From Arthrobacter sp. Br18 (GTDB lineage Bacteria; Actinomycetota; Actinomycetes; Actinomycetales; Micrococcaceae): a stretch of DNA of 45,891 nucleotides. The notes under the pieces are model-generated. The model did no database searches. It was not told the DNA's origin and worked only from the letters and a program-made list of their open reading frames with translations. The DNA is taken from assembly GCF_000520555.1 (NCBI RefSeq), contig NZ_KI914857.1:13774-59664 (forward strand), given 5' to 3'. Position 1 is the first letter of the stretch, and every line of letters begins with the position of its first letter. A program made the translations under genes and the position numbers. Below are positions 34,211-41,887 of the stretch, one piece after another.

Positions 34211-34703
34211 CCGGGCGGCGACCGTCCACGACGCCGAGGCCTACGCCCGCACCCACGTCGCCGCCCTGCATGAGAGCTATGCGCGCATCATGCCACGGGA
34301 GTTCCACCAGTACTACGACGCCGAACTGCCCGCTATGATCGAGCGGCGCCGCGGAATGCTGGAGGCCGCCGCACGCACACCGGACGGAGCGCGGAGCTGG
34401 CTCGCGTTCGACGACGACGGCGTTCCGGTAGCCATTGCGACGTCGGGACCGGGCCGGGATGCCGACCGGCCGGACTTCGAGCTGCACCATATCTATACGC
34501 TGAACCGGACGCACGGGTCCGGTCTGGGGCAGCGCCTGCTCACCACCGCGATCCGGGAAGAGCCCGCGTACCTCTGGATTCTCGAGGGCAACCCGCGGGC
34601 CGAGCGCTTCTACCTGCGCAACGGGTTCGAACCGGACGGCACGACGATGCTGTGCGGCCCCACCTGGCACCTCCGACCGATGTATCGGATGCACCGCCAG
34701 TAG
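34194..34703 (+). CDS. GNAT-family N-acetyltransferase
   Basis: A 169-aa protein with the GNAT fold, transferring acetyl from acetyl-CoA to an unknown amine. The recognisable region is ELHHIYTLNRTHGSGLGQRLLTTAI, with the acetyl-CoA pyrophosphate loop GSGLGQRL, then LEGNPRAERFYLRNGFEPDG (motif B). ATG 34194 is the first plausible start and lies in a 15-nt tandem repeat; no ribosome site is visible, so the start is uncertain and translation may depend on the upstream gene. It follows the thiamine-binding-like gene closely. Confidence 0.75.
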   Translation: MQQHLIRAATVHDAEAYARTHVAALHESYARIMPREFHQYYDAELPAMIERRRGMLEAAARTPDGARSWLAFDDDGVPVAIATSGPGRDADRPDFELHHIYTLNRTHGSGLGQRLLTTAIREEPAYLWILEGNPRAERFYLRNGFEPDGTTMLCGPTWHLRPMYRMHRQ

Positions 34704-34706
34704 CAT
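34701..34706 (+). promoter_or_regulatory. Putative -10 hexamer TAGCAT
   Basis: TAGCAT fits the TANNNT pattern seen 5-7 nt before many starts in this window. It lies 6 nt before ATG 34713, inside the end of the GNAT gene, and would give a transcript beginning at the leader ORF. Confidence 0.4.
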
Positions 34707-34712
34707 TGCAGC

Positions 34713-34775
34713 ATGCCCCCGTTACCGTCCCGGCCCGTCGTCGCTGTTTCCCGCGTGAGCCGGATGGACACCTGA
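34713..34775 (+). CDS. Possible 20-codon leader ORF, coupled to the next gene
   Basis: A small reading frame (MPPLPSRPVVAVSRVSRMDT) starts 6 nt after a -10-like hexamer and ends in TGATG, sharing one base with the ATG of the spermidine-synthase-like gene. That gene has no clear ribosome site of its own, so termination-reinitiation after the leader ORF would explain its translation. The peptide matches nothing I know. Whether it is translated is an inference from the layout. Confidence 0.4.
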   Translation: MPPLPSRPVVAVSRVSRMDT

Positions 34776-35587
34776 TGGCCCGCGCTGCTGCGCCTCAGCC
34801 CGTGTACGGAGAGTTCCCGATCGACACCGGAACCTGCGAGCTGGAGCCCGATCCCTACAACTCCAACGGGTGGGTGCTGCGCATCAACGGGGTGCCGAGC
34901 TCGCACATCGACCTCACCGATCCGCTGCGTCTCGACTTCGAGTACATGAGCTGGATCGCCTCACTGGTCGACGCCCGGTGGGATGCGCAGGCAAAGCTGC
35001 GGGTCCTTCACCTCGGTGGGGGAGCCTGCACCCTGGCCCGCTATCTCGCCGCTGCACATCCCCACGCGCGCCAGGTGGTGGTGGAACTCGACGGCCGGCT
35101 CGCCGAACTGGTGCGCGAATGGTTCGATCTCCCCCGGGCGCCCCTGGTGCGCATCCGGGTGGGGGAGGCGCGTGAGGTGACGCAGTCACTTCACGCAGCG
35201 AGCCGCGACCTGGTGATCCGTGACGTCTTCGCGGGAAGCATCACGCCGCAGGCGCTCACCACGGTGGAATTCACGCGGGAGGCCAAGGACGTCCTGGCAC
35301 CCGACGGCGTGTATGTGGTCAATTGCGGTGACCGTCCCGATCTCAGGATGGCTCGGCGTGAGGCGGCGACGATCGGCTCGCTGTTCCAGCAGCTGGTCAT
35401 CATTGCGGACCCGGCGATGCTGAAGGGCCGCAGGCACGGCAATGTCATCATCGCGGGAAGCGACGCCCCGCTGGGTGACAGCCCGTCCCTGGCGCGGGAA
35501 CTGCTCGGCGGCGGCGTGCCGGCGCACCTGTGGCAGGACGCGCAGGTGCGGAAGTTCGCGGCCGGCGCGCAGGTATTGAAGGACTGA
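34775..35587 (+). CDS. Spermidine-synthase-like SAM-fold protein
   Basis: A 270-aa protein with the Rossmann fold of spermidine synthases and related methyltransferases. The SAM/dcSAM-binding loop is VLHLGGGACTLARYLAAAHP, followed by VVELDGRLAELVREWF (acidic residue binding the ribose). A conserved DVFAGSITP region takes the place of the spermidine-synthase active-site loop DSSDP, so true aminopropyl transfer is doubtful. It starts at ATG 34775 directly on the leader ORF stop. A methyltransferase of unknown substrate is equally possible. Confidence 0.75.
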   Translation: MARAAAPQPVYGEFPIDTGTCELEPDPYNSNGWVLRINGVPSSHIDLTDPLRLDFEYMSWIASLVDARWDAQAKLRVLHLGGGACTLARYLAAAHPHARQVVVELDGRLAELVREWFDLPRAPLVRIRVGEAREVTQSLHAASRDLVIRDVFAGSITPQALTTVEFTREAKDVLAPDGVYVVNCGDRPDLRMARREAATIGSLFQQLVIIADPAMLKGRRHGNVIIAGSDAPLGDSPSLARELLGGGVPAHLWQDAQVRKFAAGAQVLKD

Positions 35588-35624
35588 CCCCGATCACTGG
35601 CAACGGAGTACGCACCCCTCGCAC

Positions 35625-36869
35625 CTACTGGTGGGTGGCGAACCAGCGCAGCGGTGTTGCCTCGCTCATCGCTGCGTGACCTGCCCGGTTGGGGTGGATA
35701 CCGTCGGAGAAGTATCCGAGCTTGTAGGTGGGGGGCAGCGCGTCGTTCCGCAGGGTGCGGTCCCAGTCGACGGTGTCGTCGCACCGTCGACTGGTTCGAA
35801 TCCACTCGTTCAGTTTCACGCGTTCCCGCCAGGCACCCAAGGACTGTGCACGCGGCGGCCAGGTCGGGCAGTACACCCGGATGCCCGCGGCATGGCTGCG
35901 GGCAATGACGATCTCGTAGTCGTCGATGACCTGATCCGCCGTCCGCGTCGCCAGGTCATTGGTCACCCACACGACCACGCCGGAAACACCGCTCTGGGAC
36001 AGAACGTCCCGGTCGAACCGGTCCACTGCTGCGTGGAGGGTGTCGCCACTCATACCGGCTCCGACGATCCCCTTACGGGTGCCCGCCGGCACCTCGTCCT
36101 GGTTGCGGGTGATGTACAGGTCAAGGACCCGATCGTGGTGGTCGCGCGTCGAATTCGCGCCATGAAGAGTGGAACTGCCAAGACCTACAATCGCGCCATC
36201 GGCCTCCGTGCTGAGCACATCGACAGCAGTCAGCGCGTACGTCGCGTCCAGGGTGTGGGTGAACGCCTCACCTGTTTCCTCGAGCGTCTGGTTCCCGGCC
36301 CCTGCGGGTGTCGCATATGAGGTGTTCCATTGTGCTCCGCCGACGTCCGGATTCGTCCCGGACGGGAGATGCAGCGTCACGGCCACGTTCCGGTCCGCCT
36401 CCGCAGGAAACTCGATCGGGTCACTGTAGGCGGCATCCGTTCCGGCCGGAACAGTGATACCGGGCTGCCCACCAAAAGTGAGCTCCTTCACCGTGCCGGG
36501 CACCACGTCAGCACCCGTGGTTTCCTCCGGCAGTGCCACACTGGCGGAACCGATGACCAGCGGCGTCGAACTGTCGCGTGGATTTGCCACGCGGATACGC
36601 ACCTGGCTGCCGGTGACGGAAACCCGGGCGATGTTCCGCACGCTGGAGTTCGCTTTCGCTACGGCAGACCCTTCCGGAGCCGCACCCCACGCAGCAATCC
36701 ACTGCCCCTCAGGAGCTTCGGCGGGTTCCGCAGGCGGCAGCTGCGCTGTCCTGCTGGCGGTACCCGTACCCGGCAGGTTCGGATCGGCGCTGCCCGTACA
36801 CGACACACACGCGCCCGCAAGCACAAGGGTCAGTGCATACAGTAGAACCCGCCCGGTCGGCGTCGTCAT
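35625..36869 (-). CDS. SGNH/GDSL-family hydrolase lipoprotein
   Basis: A 414-aa secreted hydrolase, likely an esterase or carbohydrate deacetylase. The N-terminal helix LLYALTLVLAGACVSC looks like a lipoprotein signal, with Cys in AGAC the probable lipid site. An N-terminal beta-sandwich (to about residue 220) precedes the SGNH domain. Block I reads VGLGSSTLHG (GSS instead of GDS), the Asn block is VVWVTNDL, and the end is YFSDGIHPNRAGH with the catalytic Asp-His. ATG 36869 is 6 nt after GGGAGAG; ATG 36887 is an alternative. It converges on the spermidine-synthase-like gene. Confidence 0.85.
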   Translation of the reverse strand: MTTPTGRVLLYALTLVLAGACVSCTGSADPNLPGTGTASRTAQLPPAEPAEAPEGQWIAAWGAAPEGSAVAKANSSVRNIARVSVTGSQVRIRVANPRDSSTPLVIGSASVALPEETTGADVVPGTVKELTFGGQPGITVPAGTDAAYSDPIEFPAEADRNVAVTLHLPSGTNPDVGGAQWNTSYATPAGAGNQTLEETGEAFTHTLDATYALTAVDVLSTEADGAIVGLGSSTLHGANSTRDHHDRVLDLYITRNQDEVPAGTRKGIVGAGMSGDTLHAAVDRFDRDVLSQSGVSGVVVWVTNDLATRTADQVIDDYEIVIARSHAAGIRVYCPTWPPRAQSLGAWRERVKLNEWIRTSRRCDDTVDWDRTLRNDALPPTYKLGYFSDGIHPNRAGHAAMSEATPLRWFATHQ

Positions 36870-37002
36870 GAGCTGCTCTCCCGTCATCTATCCCTTCAGG
36901 CAAAGAATGCACCCCGTGCCGCGCAGTGTCAGTCATCCGTCCGGGCGCGGTTTCCATCGATGTGCGCCGCAATTCGTCGACGCAGGAACCGGGTGACCGG
37001 TT

Positions 37003-37896
37003 TCAGCCCCGACCCAGCAGCTCCGGCTCGTACTCCGCCGTCGCCTGCCGAAGAGCACGCACGACGACGGCCACCGCAGGCTGGCGCAGCGAATCCGGCC
37101 GCGCCACGAGCCAGTAGTCCAGCTTCTCCGCGATGTCTCCCGGCAGCAGCCGCACCAGGTCCGCATGCCGGTCAGCCATGAAGCAGGGGAGGAGCCCCAA
37201 TCCGGCGCCGGCCCGCGTTGCCTCCACATGCACGAAGACGTTCGTGGAGCTGAGCGAGTCACGCATCGACGGCAGGAGCCGCCGCGGAGCGTCGAGACTG
37301 TCCACCTGCAGCATCGAGTCGATGAAGTACACCAGCGAATGCGCCAGCACGCCGTCGACCGAGGCCGGCCGCCCGTGCTCCTCGAGGTAGGACGTCGCAC
37401 CGTAGAGCCCCAGTACATAGGCGCCCAGGCGAACGGCTTCGGCGCGGTGCACCTGCGGCTCGCCCACCACCACCTCGAGATCGAGCCCGCTCCGGGTCTG
37501 CGAAGCCCGGCGGGTCGCCGCAACAATCTCGATGCTCAGGCCAGGGTTGACCGCACGCAGGCGAGCGAAGGCCGGAGCCGCGATATAGGCGCTGAACCCG
37601 TCCGTCGCACTCATGCGCACGACGCCGGTCAGTGCGCCGCCGTCGTCGTCCGCCAATTGCGCCACAGCATCCGCGACGCCTTCGGCGGCACGCACGGCCC
37701 GCCGGCCGAGGTCGGTCAGCTCCCACCCGCCCGTCGATCTCAGCAGCACGTGCCCGCCCAGCGACTTCTCCAGAGCGGCGATCCGCCGGGACACCGTGGT
37801 GTGGTTGAGGCCGAGCGAATCGGCCGCGGAAGTGAACCGTCCGGACTTCGAGACGGCGAGCAGGATCAGGAGGTCCTGCGGATCGGGGAGTGGCAC
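37003..37896 (-). CDS. LysR-family transcriptional regulator
   Basis: A 297-aa regulator. The N-terminal winged helix (about residues 6-65: LLILLAVSKSGRFTSAADSLGLNHTTVSRRIAALEKSLG) is followed by a substrate-binding domain (from about residue 85). GTG 37896 has GATACT (37908-37903) 6 nt upstream, giving a probable leaderless message. It diverges from the 3-hydroxybutyrate dehydrogenase gene, so it probably controls it; the effector is unknown. The preceding in-frame residues to 37935 are not needed. Confidence 0.9.
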   Translation of the reverse strand: MPLPDPQDLLILLAVSKSGRFTSAADSLGLNHTTVSRRIAALEKSLGGHVLLRSTGGWELTDLGRRAVRAAEGVADAVAQLADDDGGALTGVVRMSATDGFSAYIAAPAFARLRAVNPGLSIEIVAATRRASQTRSGLDLEVVVGEPQVHRAEAVRLGAYVLGLYGATSYLEEHGRPASVDGVLAHSLVYFIDSMLQVDSLDAPRRLLPSMRDSLSSTNVFVHVEATRAGAGLGLLPCFMADRHADLVRLLPGDIAEKLDYWLVARPDSLRQPAVAVVVRALRQATAEYEPELLGRG

Positions 37897-37993
37897 GTCT
37901 GCAGTATCGCAGACCGATCCTGCTGATTTGGCCATTGCCGGCCGCCGGATGGTGCGCGAATATTCGAGGAGTCAACGCCGACCGAGGAGACCC

Positions 37994-38770
37994 ATGAGCA
38001 TCCTGCCCGATCCACCCCAGCAAGGAACGTCCCTCGAGGGTCGGCGCGCGATCGTGACCGGGGGTGCCAGCGGCATCGGTGCCGCCTGTGTGCGCGCGCT
38101 CGCGGCCCGCGGCGCCGTCGTGGTGGTGGCCGATCGTGACGCGGCCGGTGCGGAAGCGCTGGCGGGCGAGGTGAACGGCGAAGCGTGGGCCGTGGACCTG
38201 CTGGACACCCGGGGGCTCGAGACGCTGAGCCTCGACGCCGACATCCTCATCAACAATGCCGGAATCCAGACCATCAGCCCCATCGAGGAGTTCGATCCCG
38301 AGGCCTTTCGCCGCATCCTCACACTCATGCTCGAGGCGCCGTTCCTCCTGATCCGCGCCTGCCTGCCGTCGATGTACTCGAAGGACTTCGGCCGGATCAT
38401 CAACGTCTCGTCCGTCCACGGACTCCGCGCGTCGCCCTACAAGTCGGCCTACGTCGCAGCCAAGCACGGGCTCGAGGGCCTGTCGAAGGTCACGGCCCTG
38501 GAGGGCGGCGCCCACCGTGTCACCAGCAACTGCGTGAACCCGGGCTACGTCCGCACTCCGCTCGTCGAGAACCAGCTCGCCGATCAGGCCCGGCTGCACG
38601 GCATCACCGAGGACGAGGTGCTGTCGAAGATCATGCTCACCGAGTCGGCCATCAAGCGGCTCGTCGAGCCGTCCGAAGTGGCTTCCCTCGTGGCCTGGCT
38701 GGCCGACGACGACGCGGGCATGGTCACCGGATCCTCCTACGTCATGGACGGCGGCTGGTCCGCGAGGTAA
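37994..38770 (+). CDS. 3-hydroxybutyrate dehydrogenase (SDR)
   Basis: NAD-dependent short-chain dehydrogenase of 258 aa, oxidising 3-hydroxybutyrate to acetoacetate in ketone-body or PHB breakdown. The cofactor loop is TGGASGIGAA, followed by NNAGIQ; catalytic residues are Ser140 (NVSSVHG), Tyr153 and Lys157 (SAYVAAKHG). The stretch GIQTISPIEEFD is characteristic of 3-hydroxybutyrate dehydrogenases. GAGGAG lies 4 nt before ATG 37994. Divergent from the LysR gene. Confidence 0.88.
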   Translation: MSILPDPPQQGTSLEGRRAIVTGGASGIGAACVRALAARGAVVVVADRDAAGAEALAGEVNGEAWAVDLLDTRGLETLSLDADILINNAGIQTISPIEEFDPEAFRRILTLMLEAPFLLIRACLPSMYSKDFGRIINVSSVHGLRASPYKSAYVAAKHGLEGLSKVTALEGGAHRVTSNCVNPGYVRTPLVENQLADQARLHGITEDEVLSKIMLTESAIKRLVEPSEVASLVAWLADDDAGMVTGSSYVMDGGWSAR

Positions 38771-38779
38771 GCCTGCCGG

Positions 38780-40231
38780 CTAGAGTCCGAGCAGCTGCTC
38801 GATCGGACCGATGCCGAAGAACACCACGAACGCGCCCGCGACCACCCACATCAGCGGGTGCACCTCACGGCCACGCCCCTGGATGGCGCGGATCAGCACG
38901 AAGCCGATGAAGCCGGCCCCCAGGCCGTTGGCGATCGAGTAGGTGAACGGCATCAGCGTGAATGTCAGGAAGGCCGGGATGGCGATCCCCCAGTCGTCGA
39001 AATCGATGCGTCCCACCTGTGCCACCATCATGAACCCGACGACGACGAGCGCGGGTGCCACCGCTTCGAACGGCACCAGGCTGATCAGCGGCGTGAAGAA
39101 CATCGCGAGCAGGAACAGGACGCCGGTCACCACGTTCGCAAGGCCGGTGCGCGCGCCTTCGCCGATCCCCGCGCCCGATTCCACATAGATCTGGTTGGAC
39201 GACACGGAACCCGCACCACCGGCGACGGCTCCCAGCGCGTCGACGATCAGCACGCGGTCCACGCCCGGTATGTTGCCCTTCTCGTCCACGAGCTTCGCCT
39301 CGTTGGCAAGGCCCACCATCGTGCCCATCGCGTCGAAGAAGATGCTGAGCAGGATGGTGAAGGTCAGCAGCATGGCGGCGGTGGCGCCCAGGGCACCGAA
39401 GGCGCCGAAAAGGCTCACGTCGCCGACCAGGCTGAGGTCGGGCAGGCCCACCCACGACCCGGTGGGCAGCTCCGGCACCACGAGTGACCACCCCTGGGGG
39501 TTCGGATCTCCCCCGGGGACGAAGCTGGGACCCACGTCCGCCAGTGCCTCGATGACGACGGCGAGAACGGTCGCCACGAGGACGCCGATGAGGATGGCGC
39601 CGCGGACGCGCCGCACCACGAGTGCGATGGTGAGGATCAGGCCGACGACGAAGACGAGGGTGGGCCACCCGATCAGGACGCCTTCGAAGCCGAGGCCCAC
39701 CGGGACGGTGGTTTGAGCGACGTCAGGGATGCGGCGCACGAATCCGGCGTTGACGAGGCCGATCAGGGCGATGAAGAGCCCGATGCCCACGACGATCGCC
39801 GTCTTCAGGCTCTCAGGGACGGCATTGAAGACCGCGGTCCGGAATCCGGTCAGCACCAGCACCAGCATGGTCAGGCCCGCGAGCATCACCAGGCCCATGA
39901 TGTCGGGCCAGGTGAGCCCGGGGTTCGTGGCGACGGTGATGGCCACGAACGCGTTCACCCCGAGGCCGGTGGCCAGGGCGAACGGGTACTTGGCCCACGC
40001 TCCCATGGCAATCGTCAGGATGCCCGCCACAAGGGCCGTGACCGCGGCGACCCGCTCGAACCCGAGCTCCGCCCCGGAGGAATCCGCTCCCGCAAGGATC
40101 AGCGGGTTGAGCACCACGATGTAGCTCATGGCGAAGAACGTGGCCACGCCTCCGCGGATTTCCCGTGAAGAGGTTGACCCCCGCTGGGTGATTTCGAAGT
40201 AGCGGTCCAGCACGGAGCCTTGTTTGAGCAT
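38780..40231 (-). CDS. NCS2-family purine permease (AzgA-like)
   Basis: A 483-aa membrane transporter with about 12-14 helices, importing hypoxanthine, guanine or adenine by proton symport. Family sequence includes REIRGGVATFFAMSYIVVLNP, ALATGLGVNAFVA and GVDRVLIVDALGAVAGGAGSVSSNQIYVESGAGIGEGARTG across its middle. GAAGGA lies about 5 nt before ATG 40231. No purine-riboswitch-like leader can be seen in the short 5' region. It converges on the dehydrogenase gene with 9 nt between. Confidence 0.9.
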   Translation of the reverse strand: MLKQGSVLDRYFEITQRGSTSSREIRGGVATFFAMSYIVVLNPLILAGADSSGAELGFERVAAVTALVAGILTIAMGAWAKYPFALATGLGVNAFVAITVATNPGLTWPDIMGLVMLAGLTMLVLVLTGFRTAVFNAVPESLKTAIVVGIGLFIALIGLVNAGFVRRIPDVAQTTVPVGLGFEGVLIGWPTLVFVVGLILTIALVVRRVRGAILIGVLVATVLAVVIEALADVGPSFVPGGDPNPQGWSLVVPELPTGSWVGLPDLSLVGDVSLFGAFGALGATAAMLLTFTILLSIFFDAMGTMVGLANEAKLVDEKGNIPGVDRVLIVDALGAVAGGAGSVSSNQIYVESGAGIGEGARTGLANVVTGVLFLLAMFFTPLISLVPFEAVAPALVVVGFMMVAQVGRIDFDDWGIAIPAFLTFTLMPFTYSIANGLGAGFIGFVLIRAIQGRGREVHPLMWVVAGAFVVFFGIGPIEQLLGL

Positions 40232-40333
40232 GGTGGTCCTTCGAAAGTGGGGCGCTTGCGTGAAAGCCTATCGCGGCGCGGTCGCCGGCCTGTTACCCGG
40301 CCCCGTCCCAGCCGAGGGCGATAGTCTGGGGCC

Positions 40334-40939
40334 ATGCCTGCCCAGTTCCCTGCGCCCGTTGCGCGCTCCAGTACTCCAACCGCCCTGCGGCATGCCGCCC
40401 TCGTCCTCGCTGCGCTGGTCGCGGCCCTGATGCTCCTGCTGACGGCCGCCGCACCCGCTTCGGCCCACGACGAGCTTTCGAGCAGCAACCCGCCCGCGGG
40501 CGGCGAGGTGGATGCCATGCCCGCCACGGTGGAGCTGCTCTTCTCCCAGGTGCCGTCGGGACTGGGCGCGGAAGTGCAGGTGCTCGACGCCGCCGGCACG
40601 GACTGGGCGGAAGGCGCACCGCAGATTGTGGACGCTTCGGCGCAGCAGGCCGTGCGTTCGGGCGCGCCGGCGGGCGACTACACGGTCAACTGGCGCGTCG
40701 TGTCCTCGGATTCGCACCCCATCGAGGGAACCTTCAGCTTTACCGCAGCGTCAGGAGCAGCATCGGTGCCCGACGCCGCGACCACTGCCGGGCCTATCGA
40801 GACGCCGGAGGCGCAGGCGCCCGACACCGAGGCCGCAGGGGTCAGCGATTTCCCCTGGAGCATCCTCGTCATGATTGCGGTGCTGGTGGCACTCGCCGTC
40901 GGGCTGGGTATCACTGCGCGGAAGCGCCTGCGCAGCTGA
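40334..40939 (+). CDS. CopC-domain copper-binding protein with membrane anchor
   Basis: A 201-aa exported protein. The signal peptide ends at ASA before His46, which becomes the new N-terminus of the CopC domain (HDELSSSNPPAGG), where it can bind Cu(II). A second His lies in SDSHPIEGTFSFT. A Pro/Ala/Thr linker and a C-terminal helix (about residues 175-195) with a basic tail anchor it to the outer membrane face. TAGTCT (40322-40327) lies 6 nt before ATG 40334, giving a leaderless pattern. No CopD gene is adjacent. Confidence 0.85.
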   Translation: MPAQFPAPVARSSTPTALRHAALVLAALVAALMLLLTAAAPASAHDELSSSNPPAGGEVDAMPATVELLFSQVPSGLGAEVQVLDAAGTDWAEGAPQIVDASAQQAVRSGAPAGDYTVNWRVVSSDSHPIEGTFSFTAASGAASVPDAATTAGPIETPEAQAPDTEAAGVSDFPWSILVMIAVLVALAVGLGITARKRLRS

Positions 40940-40971
40940 ATTCGTGCCTGCGCTGAAGAAAGCCGGCGCGT

Positions 40972-41628
40972 TCAGGCCGGCAGGGGTGCGACGGCGGGAA
41001 GCGGCGCCGGAAACTGCGTCAGTGCCAGGGAGCCCTGCGCCACGATGGTGTCGCTGACGAGTTTCGCCTGCCGGACGATCTCGCGCGTCGTGGGGGTCAG
41101 CAGTTCCCCCACCCCGACCAGATGCAGCCCGATCGCCCGGAGCGCGTCCCGGAAGTCACTGCCGATGGCGATGCCCATGGATCGAAGGAAACGCCTCAGC
41201 TGGTTCTGGGGATATTTGGTGAGCACCACGTGGTCGGCGAGCAGCACGCCGTTGGCCGTCTGTACCGCCCACTTCTTGGAGACGGGCACCGGGTCCGGAA
41301 GGAGCTTCGAATGGCCGATGATGCTCAGGTGTTCCGCGATCGTGGAGTGCCGGACGTCGAGCCCGTGGCTTGAGGCGTAGCCGCGAAGCAGGCGCATGAG
41401 TTCGGAGCGTTCCGAGAGCGAGACGGAATCCGTCATCACCGTCCGGCAGGCGCCGGAGTCGAGGCACTCGAGACTCTCGACCACGATGGCGTCGATCCCC
41501 CGGCGGCTCAGTTCGCTGGCTACCGCGAGGCCGGATAGCCCTGCGCCGATCACCACGGTGGTGGTGAGTTCCGCACGCTCGCACGCACTGGACGCTGCGC
41601 GCGCCGATTCAAGCGGCAAAGAAGTCAC
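40972..41628 (-). CDS. Short Rossmann-fold FAD/NAD(P)-binding protein
   Basis: A 218-aa protein. Residues about 20-52 form a dinucleotide-binding motif (TTVVIGAGLSGLAVASELSRRG followed by an acidic residue) of flavin monooxygenase type. The rest lacks the second GxGxxG or the GD motif expected in full-length members (350 aa or more), so it is short or degenerate. GTG 41628 is chosen because GGAGG lies 8 nt upstream. A three-hairpin structured leader precedes it. The function is unclear. Confidence 0.6.
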   Translation of the reverse strand: MTSLPLESARAASSACERAELTTTVVIGAGLSGLAVASELSRRGIDAIVVESLECLDSGACRTVMTDSVSLSERSELMRLLRGYASSHGLDVRHSTIAEHLSIIGHSKLLPDPVPVSKKWAVQTANGVLLADHVVLTKYPQNQLRRFLRSMGIAIGSDFRDALRAIGLHLVGVGELLTPTTREIVRQAKLVSDTIVAQGSLALTQFPAPLPAVAPLPA

Positions 41629-41654
41629 TGTTGATACCTCCGGAAGAAGGATAG

Positions 41655-41762
41655 GTCCGTACGGCCCGGCGCCTCTTCCGGGCCGTACGGACTCCTGGCT
41701 GCGAACGGGTCAACCAGGAGCACTGCGTGCTGGGAGAGCCGCCCCTTCGGGTGGCCCTCCCC
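41655..41762. promoter_or_regulatory. Three consecutive hairpins between divergent genes
   Basis: (1) GTCCGTACGGCCCGG (41655-41669) with its perfect complement (41678-41692), 15 bp and an 8-nt loop. (2) CTCCTGG (41692-41698) with CCAGGAG (41714-41720). (3) A GC-rich stem (41732-41743 with 41750-41762) with a short loop and one G-T pair. No T-run follows on either strand. Read on the minus strand they sit directly before the ribosome site of the Rossmann-fold gene. Confidence 0.55.
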
Positions 41763-41887
41763 ACGACAATTGCTCGAAGCCTATATAACTTTCTGTACCG
41801 TGGATAGACCGCGGATCATGAGTAGGCTACAACTAGAACACCCGTGACCGCGACCCGGTCAGGGAGTGGAACCAGAGGAGGTCTGCC

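Noticed and set aside
37259-38599. Long minus-strand open frame across the LysR gene and the dehydrogenase
   Set aside because: It runs antisense to the dehydrogenase and out of frame within the LysR gene, both of which are clear family members.
40232-40333. Possible purine riboswitch before the NCS2 permease
   Set aside because: The leader is short and no three-way-junction pattern is visible.
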